The position numbers and the translations under genes are program-made. This document shows, piece after piece, positions 44,201 through 54,511 of a DNA stretch of 64,000 bases. Position 1 is the first letter of the stretch. Every line of letters begins with the position of its first letter. Source of the stretch: Hawksworthiomyces lignivorus (lineage: Eukaryota > Ascomycota > Sordariomycetes > Ophiostomatales > Ophiostomataceae); the NCBI GenBank assembly GCA_002917075.1, contig NTMA01000001.1, forward strand, positions 496,001 through 560,000. Reading direction: 5' to 3'. A model generated the notes under the pieces. It saw only the letters and a list, made by a program, of their open reading frames with translations, had not been told where the DNA came from and ran no database searches.

Positions 44201-47200
44201 ATCGGCGGCAGACGTGGGTTCTTAAGAAAGGGGGAAAGGCGCCAATTTTTCGATTGCCTGCCCCATTGCTCTCTTGCAACACTGGGTCTATGCCGCAGAC
44301 GAGGATGACGAACAGACTCCATCGTAGTGGATTTACGGCTGCTCCAGAACGTCTGTCTTTTTTTCTCTCTCCTCGTACGCTGTACGGGTCCTTCTTGCTG
44401 TCCCCGAGATCCAGTTTCATGCTTTCTCCCTTGGCCCCCGGGTCCCGCTTCGCTCGACCTGCCGCAGCCGTCGGGTTGGGTGGCCGCTTTATTGGCGGAG
44501 CGTTTGCGGTGAGCGCTGGCTAGGTTTGGAAACGTGAAACGATCGCCTCAGGGGAGAAAAAGAAAACAAACAAACAAACAAACAACTAAAAAGAAAGCAC
44601 GAGGTGAAAGCTGCTTGCACGAGACATTTCGACCTTGTGGGCTGGTCTCTCGTTCAGCCCTGCTCTCGGATCTCACAATGTTAGCAACAGCCATGCTCGT
44701 CAGCTCCTCTCTGCTTTGGGGACCAGATATTGGAAGCAGGTTTCGGTCCGTCACAATCAATGAAACTACGTCGCACATATTTGCATACACGTGTCGTGTA
44801 TTTCAATAAACCACGTATAAGACTACTTATGTAAGGCGTATTGTAAAACTGCCTGTCTTGTTCTGATGCATGAGCTGGGCTACGATGCTTGGCGGATTGA
44901 CAAAGTCCATATTCTAGACCTTCCTCTTTGCCTGGTTCGGTATGGCTACGCGTGCTGTTCGGCGTGGAATCGTCTTTTCTTTTCGTTCTGCCTTCGAAGT
45001 GGCGCCTCTTCCCTGTTTTCCTCTGATGGGTCGGCCGGGCGGTTGAAATTAGGTTTGTTTCAGAAAACGGCCAGCCAGGGGTAGCCGTCTTTCTGTATGG
45101 CCAAGAGAGTCATGTGGGATCCACTTTATTACTGTTCTTCTTCTTTTCCTTGCTGTTTTGATCAGAGGATTTTAGAGGATTACCAGAATCCCTGGAGCAA
45201 ATCACTGGAGGGGCCGCAAAGGCAGAATACTTGTAAATGAGCGGTAATAAAGAGAAAATCCTGGTAGAAAAAGATGCAAGAAGCAAAGGTGGTCCTTCCT
45301 TATCCTTATCCATAAAATCCATCTCGTCCCGTCCTTCTCACATTGGAGGTGCGACTGAGGTCCCAGGACGACTTCCACTTTAGGCCAGGGGCAAACATAT
45401 TCGGATAGCAGGGAAAGAGAGAGACCGGGGTAGAGGACAAAAAGCTTCAAATTTGTTCGATTTTTTCGCTTTTTCTCATGTTAGTCCCTGAGCCTTCCCC
45501 GTCGTCTACACCGGTGCGTCTCAAATCTTGCTGTTGGATCGCGCGAGTACGTACTATGGGGTGTACTAATTCCTGTTTGCATTGTTTGTAGCCCATGTAT
45601 TTTACCGCATTTTCATTTTTATTTTTATTTTTATTTAATTTTTTTCGCCTCATGTGTTGGTGATCTGTGTTGCCTATACGCAGCCTCTCTGGCTTGCGCT
45701 GAGACAAAAGTGGCCGTTCGTCTGAAATACGGGATGATGAGGCGGCTGTTTCCCAGGACTCCGAGGATTTAGTGTTACGTTGGCCCAAACAAATTCTTGC
45801 TGAGACAAACCTGGGGGGGGGGGGCAACGAGAGAGCCAAAACCCAAGATTCTTTGGTAGGATACAGGACTATCGAAAGAAAAAAAAAACGAGAAAGTACT
45901 AGGAATATCGAATGCGCATACAATAAGATTTTAATTAAACGGACTAGATTGCGCACGGGTGTTACCGAGCAGAAAGACCTTCATACACTATGTTCAAGCA
46001 TATTGGGATGTTCAATGGAATAGAGCGAGCGAAATGCTGCGAGGGAGAAGGGAGGCCCCTCTCAAGACCCCAGCAGTGATGCTGTGCCGTACGTGCTCGC
46101 AGAGCAAGCCAGTTGGGCAAAGAGTGGGAAAGGGGAGCAGGGAAGTAGAAATTGGATGCTTCTCGACCTGGAGGGTTTCTTTTTCCCCATGCTCCCCGTA
46201 GGTGCGTCGTAACCAGTCTCCCAGTGCACTGAGATCATCTTGCCTGTACTCTGTCTCTGTAGCTTTTCGTAAGCATACTTGCACAACAACACACTCCACC
46301 AGCAATCGTCAACTTCTTGGCTGGCTTCTTGGCTGCTCTTGGCTTCATTTTCTTTCTCTTGCGCATTCCAATGTTCAATCTTCGCAGGGAGAGAAGATAC
46401 CGCACACTCTGCAAAACGAAGAAAGTAGACATGAGAACACATTAAGCCAATGCTCGGCCGTTCCAGCAATAATTTCGCAAATTGTGCTCCCTTCGCCAAT
46501 CTCACCTGACGGGTGTCTTAATTATGTCACCGAGCTCAGTGTAGCCAGTCTTCGTTGTCCGTTGCTCCCCGCGCTGTATTTGCTTGCCGCCCAAAGAGTA
46601 CGATACGGCCTAAAAGCCTAAACGACTCAAAGAGGGAACAGCAGATGAAAGGATGTCAGGGGTTTGTGGAGAAAAAGGAGGGTGTGAAATGAAGCGACTG
46701 GGGTGTGGAATTAGTGCGGCACCTGGCCTCTTTTAACGCTGAGGATGTTTTGTTAGCTCTGTTGGCAAGCCGCTGCGAGTCTCTGGAGGACGATACATGC
46801 ACGTATCAGACACTGTGTGTTCGGAGTGCGCATTCGAGCAATTACACACAGCTCATCAGAGCACTTAGACTTGTCCAATTTAGGCCATCGAGGCCGACTT
46901 GCCATGGCTCTGTTGAATGTGTCTAATATCACCAGGGAGACAGCTAAAACGACGACAGCCAAGCAGACAGAGAGAACCCAAGACGATTTTGTGTGTCCCG
47001 TATTTGCTTAAATCCACGAATGCACGAATGCACGAACACACAAATGCTCAATTGCTTTAATTAATTAATTCTTTTCTGGCAGGTACGAAGTATTACGACA
47101 TTGCCGATCCATTAAAGACAGTACGACGTGCAGAGTGTGTAAGTGCTCTTAAACCGCCGTAGGTTGCGGGAGAGGTGTCTGCAAGAGGAAAGGAATGAGA

Positions 47201-48137
47201 GAGCTAGCGACAGGAGTGTCTGTCCCTCTTTGCGGCGTAAGTTGTCATTTTGGGTGTGTTCCATTTGCTGCAGGTACCGTCCACAAGCTTGAAAGGTAAT
47301 TTGGGGTGCGCTTTCATCAGTGCGCATCAACTCTCGTTTCCTACTACGGCGTGCTCCCTTCGTTCTACGGAGTGTACTTGTACTCGTACACACCAATAAT
47401 AAAGGGATCGTCGTATGTAATTGCGTCGTACTGTATGTGTGTGCGACTAGCTATTCTCGTACGGAGTCGCAGTGCTTGTACTCGTAATATGCCGTTCACC
47501 CCCCCTTGTTGTTGCACTGGCCAAGTGAGAGGCGACCAGGTAAATGCACCCCTGCCATCTAAAGATTTTTAATTTTTTTCTGATGATTTCCGTCGCATCG
47601 TTGCGTTTGCGTTGCTGGTCGTACGGAGTAGCTCGCTGCCCCCGTATGGGCGAAATGTCTCTTGCGTCTCTGCTGCGTTGCCTCGTCGCCTCTCTTTCGT
47701 GCCTCTGCTTTCCCCAGCTTCTGGATTCCCACACCCCTCCCCTTCTCATCTCTCCAAACCCTCGCTTCTTCCCTCGCTTCTCGCTCCACTGTCCTGTCCC
47801 CTGGCTGCACTTTCGCTTCACGCTTCGCCTATCCGCCTAGAACAAACAATATGACGGACATGAAGGATACCCTTCATTAATTTGCTTCTCCTTTATATTA
47901 CTCTGTGGCTGCTGCAAGCTTAGGCTTAGTATATCGAACATAACTGTGTAGTTCAGCGCTGTCTTCGCGCCCTTTTTACACGCATGTAAGACAAACAGGG
48001 CTACCCTGACGGCAACTCCACTCGCTGGTAGCAGCGTGTTTTGGCCCGTTGAGGTGTTTGTTGGTCCTCCTTTTCCTACACATTAGCCTAGTCTTTTCCA
48101 TGGGTGCCCTCTGTGCTCTCTGCACTTGCCCGAAATG
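41276..48137. other. Long gene-free region
   Basis: About 6.9 kb with only short, overlapping frames on both strands, none with recognisable protein features. Notable simple sequence: AT-rich TTATT repeats at 43865-43900, AAAC repeats at 44566-44585, TTTTTA repeats at 45600-45640, a run of 12 G at 45813-45824, and a short ATGCACGA tandem at 47020-47042. One exact TACGGAGTA is at 47622-47630, with one-mismatch copies at 47366-47374 and 47460-47468. Confidence 0.4.
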
Positions 48138-48694
48138 GACACTGGCCTCTCTTACATACTTGATATCCCTCTCTGCCACTCTCTTCATCCATTCACATTC
48201 TTTCTCTCTCCCTTCGTTTCTTCTCTTCTCTCTCTCTCTCTTCACCACCAATCTTCCTTTCAAAATCCTCACTTTCTTTTTTGTGGCCGCATTCTAGGTC
48301 AAGTGTCTCATCAGGCACGTTCCACTCCTTTGAGCAAAAAAAAACAACAACACACTTGCAGTTCTTCTTCGTCTCTCCTTGACGTCTTTTTCTTCTCTTC
48401 TTTCACTTTCTACCTCCTTTTTGTTATTCTCTCCCTCATCCAGCAGGGCCGGCATCATCCATACAAACGTCACCAGACAAGCGAGACTCTCCGAGATCCT
48501 CGACGACAGACAAGCAAACAAAGAACATCCTTGACGGGTTATCAAGATACAGCAGTGCTGCAGCATCCGCCTCTTTTGGTCCTCACGAGCATCTCAAGTA
48601 CAGACTCAACTTCCTCACCAATCTTCAACCAAATTTCTGGAAGAAAGCATCCCTGGTTCGGATTGCCCGTGACTTGTCCATCTAAATTCAAAAG
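48138..48694 (+). promoter_or_regulatory. ATG-free pyrimidine-rich promoter/leader of the CAP gene
   Basis: Dense CT-rich sequence at 48190-48470 is followed by a CAA/GAC-rich stretch typical of fungal 5' UTRs. There is no ATG on the plus strand from 48138 to 48694. The transcription start is not known. Confidence 0.45.
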
Positions 48695-49183
48695 GTGAGC
48701 CGTTGCCTGATCTACGGGACTTTTTATTTCTTCCATTCTTCATTTCTGCGGTTTTGCGGTACTGGGCAAAAAAGTACACCCCACTCTCATTTTCATTCAT
48801 TGTTTGAACCAACACTCAAAGTCGCACAATGCCATTTGTATCTTTCTTTGGAACCGGTTGCCATTGCCGCCGAGGCGTGGTCGGGGAAACAAAGGCCTGT
48901 GTATATCGACATTGTTTGGCGTCTTACATCTGTTTCTGGTGAGCCCTATTCAGAATTTCAGTGTACCAAGACAATGGCGAGAAGACTTTTGGATTTGTTC
49001 AACTCCTCCTCTTTGGTCTCATCTTTAAGCCTTGCCATTTCTCCGTTGAATTGGGTTTCAAAGGAACTTTCCTGAGCACTCGTTGAATTACCCAAGATGA
49101 ACATAAAGAAAATACGACGCAAACCCACGCTCGTTATTTCAAGATATCTGCAAAGGAGGACCTCATCAGCTAACCTGAACCAG
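48695..49183 (+). other. Inferred 5' UTR intron of the CAP gene
   Basis: A GTGAGC donor at 48695 and the branch/acceptor pair GCTAACCTGAACCAG ending at 49183 frame a 489-nt intron. All ATGs between the leader and the start codon at 49252 lie inside it (near 48831, 48973 and 49096). The 68 bases after the acceptor contain none. Transcript data would be needed to prove it. Confidence 0.4.
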
Positions 49184-49251
49184 AGAAGACTCTGATATCC
49201 ACTTGGAAATCTCATCATAGCTACTGCCGACTCTGGTTAAAAGTATTCACA

Positions 49252-50287
49252 ATGAAGGCATCCTTTGCTCTTGTTCTTGCAGGCTCTCTGCTGGCTGTTG
49301 CCTCCCCTATCAAGCGGGGCATCCACACAGACTATGTCACCGACATTGTCTATGTCACCGTGACGGTCGACCCCCCGACCACAACTAAGACGTCTTCCAC
49401 GCACACAACTCTTCCGAAGACGACGACGTTGCACACTACCAAGTCGACCCCTAAGCCAACCACATTGACCCCTACTCCGACCCCGACCCCGACCCCGACC
49501 CCTACCCCTGAGGTCCCGCAGGTCCAGACCATCACTCTGACGCAGTCGCAAGCCCCACCGGCCTCGCCAGCTCCGGCTCCGGAGACGACCACAGCTGCCG
49601 TCAAGCAGGCCGCCGTCCAGGCGCCTGTTGCCGCCGCTCAGCCGTCGACTTCCGCCACCCAGGCTGCGCCGTCTGAGCCGACCGACTACTCTAGCACCGC
49701 AGTGTACCAACACAACATTCACCGCTCTAACCACTCTGCGCCTGCTGCAAGCTGGGATAGCGATCTTGCCAGCTACGCTGCTCAGGTGGCTGCTTCTTGC
49801 GTCTTCGCCCACGACATGTATGCTGTCCCCTCTCCTTCCCCCAAGTGCCATTTACTTCATCCCATAGAGCGAATAATAGCTAATCCTTTGACACAGGTCT
49901 CCTGGCTCTTCCACTGGCTCGTACGGCCAGAACATCGCCGTGTACGGCGCGACGGGTGACGTCAACAGCATCGACACTTCCACGATCATCGCTCAAGCCA
50001 TTACGAACATGTGGTACAACAGCGAGATCTCCCAGTTCCCCTCGAGCGACTATGGTGAAAGCACCCCCGACATGTCCAACTTTGAGGCCTGGGGTCACTA
50101 CTCGCAGGTCATCTGGGCTGCCTCGACCCAGGTTGGCTGTGCGTCGCAGTACTGCCCTGCCGGTACCATCTACAGCGACATGGCCTCTTGGTTCTCCGTC
50201 TGCGACTACCGCTCTGAGGGTAACATGGGCGGCGAGTACGGCACCAACGTCCTCCCTCCTCTGGGCGCAGGCACTGTGACTGTTTAA
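49252..50287 (+). CDS. Secreted CAP/PR-1-like protein
   Basis: Exons 49252-49817 and 49897-50287 give 318 residues (donor GTATGC, branch GCTAAT, acceptor ACACAG). Residues 1-18 form a signal peptide (MKASFALVLAGSLLAVAS), followed by a possible KR processing site. Residues 40-140 are a Thr/Pro-rich linker with a (PT)n tract, likely O-glycosylated. The CAP domain runs from about 143 to the end. The CAP1 signature GHYSQVIWAAS is near residue 255 and CAP2 (YRSEGNMGGEYGTN) near 297, with four Cys for disulfides. Fungal Pry/PR-1 proteins bind sterols or lipids and are often secreted during host or substrate contact; function here is inferred from the family. Confidence 0.93.
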
Positions 50288-51720
50288 GCGTTCGCCTAGA
50301 CCCTCCACCAACCCCTTTCGCCTATGATCTGAACTGCCATGTCTGGACCGGATGTGTGGCTGGAATAGCATCGTTCTGGAAAGAGAAGCCCGCTGCCTTT
50401 TTCAATTCTTGTGTACCATAAATGGTTCATTCCTTTTATTTTTCAACATTTTTTCTGCACTATTTTTTCGCCGGATCATGGTCTTGCATGTTTATGATTT
50501 CGGATGTGTGCTTTCTCTTCTCATTTTGTTCTTTTTATGACATTGTTTCTCATTTTTTCTCATGCGCATAGTTCGCTAGGAACGGGTTTTATTTTTCTTC
50601 TCATCTTGACAAGAAGGCCTCGATAACAGCAGCAAAAATGAATCAGGTTTTGGACTTGGTACTTTTTTTTTTTGTTTCTCGTATCGAGAGCGCTTCGTGC
50701 CAGCATCACTTGACGAATGTAAAGAAGACTATGACAAATTCAGACAGTAAAAACAAAAAACCCCCAAAAAACATAAAAAACCATATAAACCTGGAGTCAA
50801 CACAGTGAAGAAATAGCGCAAATGGCAGGACGGGTATGTCTTTTGATAAGTAACTGCAGCCACTCGGTTTTCTACGTACACTCGATCGACAGCGCCAGCT
50901 TTGACCGTAGACCGACCGGAGACAATTAAACAAAACGAGTTTGCAGATAAGTCGCGCAAAGGATACAACTTGAGCAAACAGCTACTTTGTTCCTCGTGAG
51001 TTCTCCTGCCGCCTTGCTGTGCATGGTTTTAAGTCTTCTTTTTTGTTCTATCCCTGCTTGGGGCGTGAAAGACGAAAACAATAAGTAGTTGGAACAAGAA
51101 GAGACATGAGCCTATTTCAGGAACAAAACAGACGGATTCCAAAGGAATAGCATGCCGGCATCGCGCATCTTGAGGCTGCAAGATTAGCTTCGGGTTTTTT
51201 GGCCTCTTTGGAATTTGAGGCTTTGAAATGTTGGTAAGGCTGAAACATTCCTCTAACTATGTTTTTGAGGCTGACTGTGCTACGAATAATACAAGTGTAA
51301 GATACGCTAATTACTAAAATGGAAAGCAATTAATACCAAATTAATGAAGGTTAGAAATCGTATAATACGGCCACACTTTCTGGGGCACGCTTGCTGCAGA
51401 CGCTCGCACCTATATCAACGTAGCTTCTCAATTCTTTGGTTTTCTTTATTCATTTAGCCCTGACAGCCGCCATCGCTACAAAGACAGCCATGAAACTCTA
51501 AAATTCGATTTCTTACCAAGCATCTCGAGGCTAGCTTTGGCATTGGAAGCTGACGTCTGCTCGGTTGAATGAACAAATCGTGCCATGGCCGATCACAGCG
51601 ATACCAACATGGTGGTATGGGCTCTTCACAGGCCTAACAGCTACTGGAGAAGGAACTGTTGCTTCTTCGAACAGGGGGAATTCGTCCTTTGTATATTGGA
51701 CAGGAGATCCATGGCTAGAC
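50288..51720. other. Convergent intergenic region (CAP gene / HET gene)
   Basis: About 1.4 kb, AT-rich, with the 3' ends of both genes and no supported gene. Short frames at 50706-50977 and 51117-51329 (minus) have no protein character. Confidence 0.4.
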
Positions 51721-53487
51721 TCAACGATCCGAATCTGCCTGCGCCACTGTTGAGCTAGCGTCGCTCTCATCACTGTCGTCGCTCTGTTCGATCCTGCGCA
51801 GGGGGCCTTGGCCAGACTTGGTCTTCCGCGACAAAAAGACAGCTGTTACTACTTCCGACGGATAGAGAGCCACGTCGCTGCCAATCGTCACGTGCAATTC
51901 TCCATTTTCCAGCGCTGGATTGCGCTCTGGAGCATCTTGCTCCCGCATCTTCTGGATCAAACGGCGCAGCACCTCTTTGGAATTATCCTCAGTGAACTGG
52001 CGTATGTTGTTTAGCAGGCCGAAGCCGCGATTCCTGGAAATCTCGCAGTGCCAGAAGGGGATACGATTCGGTGCTATTGTGAGCGCGAAAAAGATGTGGT
52101 ATGTGGGGTTTGTGGTAGAGGAGATGGACACGGTCGCAGCGTGGATTTCCACACCATTCATCAATCGGACATCAAGAGCCAGAATGCTCGTGTCCTCGTG
52201 GAATGCATGAAGCGGGCAAGTAGAAATCGTATATTCCACGTGGTCGCCGAGCTTGCGGAGGTCGTGAAAGGTCTTGTCAAAGTCGGGAAGGAATGTGTCT
52301 GGCTCGATGAGGATCAGAAGTCCTCGCGAAAACGGCCGAGGCCGGGATATGCGCAGTGTCATGCTGAGCGCGGGTTGCACTTGGACAAACAGCGGCAGCT
52401 TGTACAGCTGAGAGGGCGTCGGCCGGCGCAGTATGATCGGATGAGGTGGGCTGCGCCTGCGGTAGAATGGCCGGTAATACGATGCCACAGTTTTGGCGCG
52501 GTCTAGGGCAATATGCGCCCTCTCAGTCCACGCCTGCTCTTTCAACCCGGCTTGCAGCATCACCAGTATATACTGCGGCGTGTACAAGACGGGGAGGGAG
52601 ATGGAAAGGCCGAGATTTGTTATAGAGTAAGGCGTGGGGTCCATGTCGTATTCGTCCCGCGTCACGAACTCGGCGGATTCGGAAAAGACGCCGGGCGAGG
52701 GGGCAAGCATGCTGGCCCAGGTGGCGGGAACGTCCTCGGTCCACGTCCAGCAAAAGATTGTGTGATCTGACGAGGACTTTAGGATTTCCTCCTGGAGCCG
52801 CAGAAACGACTTTGGCCCCTCACCATAGAGCAGCGGCATGTTGACGTCAAACAGCCCCAGCATGCAGTATGCCATATCTTCGATCCGGGTCGTGCGCCTC
52901 TTTGCCAGCCAGGACATCTTTTTGGCCGTGCTGGCCAGGCCTGTGTTCCACCCGTTGGTCAAAAAGGCCACATCGATGCCCGTGATGCGAGAGACTTCCA
53001 GTGCCAGCTGTCCAGACCGGCTGCCGACAAGAGACCAGTCGCAGGCAAAGAAGACTAGGGTCTTCGGCGCAATAAGCTCCTGGAGAGTCCATCCCCGCGT
53101 ATACCACCGGCTCTCTTTGAACGAACGAAGCGGGTCTCGATTCGAGTCCCGCATGGGCGGAACATCGGATAAATATGCGTAGCAGACTTGCGAGTTCTGG
53201 TACCACAGAAACATGGAATTGATGGCCTCGGACAGCTCGGCAGAGCTCGTCTTGTCGATGCAGATCGTATCTACCCACAGCCACGTGTAGCCGTCTTGCC
53301 GTGCCTGCTCGCACGCCCCTTGAACTTTTAAATAACTAGACTTGTCTGGAACACGATCTGTCTTAGCCAACCATCCCTGGTATGTGGCCTCGGCACCGTC
53401 CCATGTGTGGGAAAGTATGGCATAGGGTGGAATGCCATCGCCGAAGAATTCACTCAATTCCAGAGAGCTCGTGTCGATGAGTCTCAT
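51721..53487 (-). CDS. HET-domain (heterokaryon incompatibility) protein
   Basis: The first ATG is at 53487 (MRLIDTSSLELSEFFGDGIP), the usual start of this family; the frame extends upstream only with non-ATG codons. The protein has 588 residues and no intron. HET blocks are PYAILSHTWDG (about 21-31), WLWVDTICIDK (about 70) with the SEAINSMFLWYQNSQVCYAY segment after it, and the ESRWYTRGWTLQELIAPK block at about 125. The following part (MAYCMLGLFDVNMPLLYGEG, then QEEILKSSSDHTIFCW) is typical of HET-E/HET-D-like proteins. The remaining 330 residues show no NACHT, WD40 or ankyrin repeats. HET domains trigger cell death when genetically different hyphae fuse; whether this member does so is unknown. 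Confidence 0.93.
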   Translation of the reverse strand: MRLIDTSSLELSEFFGDGIPPYAILSHTWDGAEATYQGWLAKTDRVPDKSSYLKVQGACEQARQDGYTWLWVDTICIDKTSSAELSEAINSMFLWYQNSQVCYAYLSDVPPMRDSNRDPLRSFKESRWYTRGWTLQELIAPKTLVFFACDWSLVGSRSGQLALEVSRITGIDVAFLTNGWNTGLASTAKKMSWLAKRRTTRIEDMAYCMLGLFDVNMPLLYGEGPKSFLRLQEEILKSSSDHTIFCWTWTEDVPATWASMLAPSPGVFSESAEFVTRDEYDMDPTPYSITNLGLSISLPVLYTPQYILVMLQAGLKEQAWTERAHIALDRAKTVASYYRPFYRRRSPPHPIILRRPTPSQLYKLPLFVQVQPALSMTLRISRPRPFSRGLLILIEPDTFLPDFDKTFHDLRKLGDHVEYTISTCPLHAFHEDTSILALDVRLMNGVEIHAATVSISSTTNPTYHIFFALTIAPNRIPFWHCEISRNRGFGLLNNIRQFTEDNSKEVLRRLIQKMREQDAPERNPALENGELHVTIGSDVALYPSEVVTAVFLSRKTKSGQGPLRRIEQSDDSDESDASSTVAQADSDR

Positions 53488-54511
53488 GGTTCCTGCGGTC
53501 TTCTCTAGGAGCCTGTTAACCGACCACTTGTGCAAGCTGCTAGAAAAGATTGCGTTGTTTAGCTTCCGACACTCGATTTTGATTCTACACAGCAGCGGGG
53601 CTCATGATAGTACGAGCCAGAGGAACCAAACATCAAGGACTTGTCACGACACTTATTGAAAACGAAACGGCACGCAGGATATCACAGCAGAAGAAAGACT
53701 TATAGTTCACCACAGAGCTCAATGGATGCTATTGAAACGCCTTTGTGAACATTCCGTGCTGACTCTTTTTTCGAGATCACCTTGGATTGGCCGCACGCCT
53801 ATCCAACATTGAGATGACGGCAATGGTACGTTGAAGGCAGAACACAACGGGCTGACCAGTGAGATCCAGCCTCTGGCAGCGAAATCACAGACCCCACAAA
53901 CATTCTTGAAGTCCATTGGGTATAGTTTACGCATATTGAACGCCAGCCGAAGCTGAAGCTATGAGTAGCAAAATGAGACAAAATAATGTAGACAGGAAAC
54001 AAAGGACTCGATATCTCTAAGAAAAAGGGGGAATTGGTATTTTATTTCTCATTCATTAGAGACAAAAAGGGAAATATATACGCAGATACAAGCAAGACAT
54101 GAGATATGATAGACAGTAACCGGAGATGATGATGGTGATATAGGTCTAGGAAAATATATGAAAAAAATCGTGACAGAAATAACACTCAAAAAACAGTAAA
54201 ACACCTCGTAGAAGATCCCGTGTATCGCTATCTTCTACCCTGTCTTTTTTCTTTTCCCTCGGTTCTCTCTCCTTCATCTCTCTCTTTTTTCTTGGCGGTA
54301 CTCCTCGGATAGTTTCCCGTCTCTGCTCCACCCTCGCCTTTCTTTGGCTGTGTTTGCTCTGTGCCACACACCCTTCTATGCAAGGTCCTGTCGGCGAGAA
54401 TGATCTTCCACAGAGATTCGCCCATCCACGGAAAAAAAAAAAATCAAAGCCAAAAAATAAAAAGAAATTGCAAAAAAAAAGAGAAGCAGCCTGTGCGTCC
54501 CCTTCCGTCCT
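53488..54511. other. Intergenic region (HET / LAG1)
   Basis: About 1 kb between two minus-strand genes: promoter of the HET gene and 3' region of LAG1. CT-rich and A-rich runs at 54240-54290 and 54430-54480. No gene is supported. Confidence 0.4.

Noticed and set aside
46235..46432. Small basic minus-strand frame containing KPRAAKKPAKKLTIAGGVCC
   Set aside because: It is flanked by splice-like sites but is short, Lys-rich by composition and has no start context or recognised relative. Too weak to call.
48126..48698. 190-codon plus-strand frame upstream of the CAP gene
   Set aside because: It translates a CT-rich leader into Ser/Leu/Phe/Pro-rich sequence with no protein features and ends at an intron-like donor.
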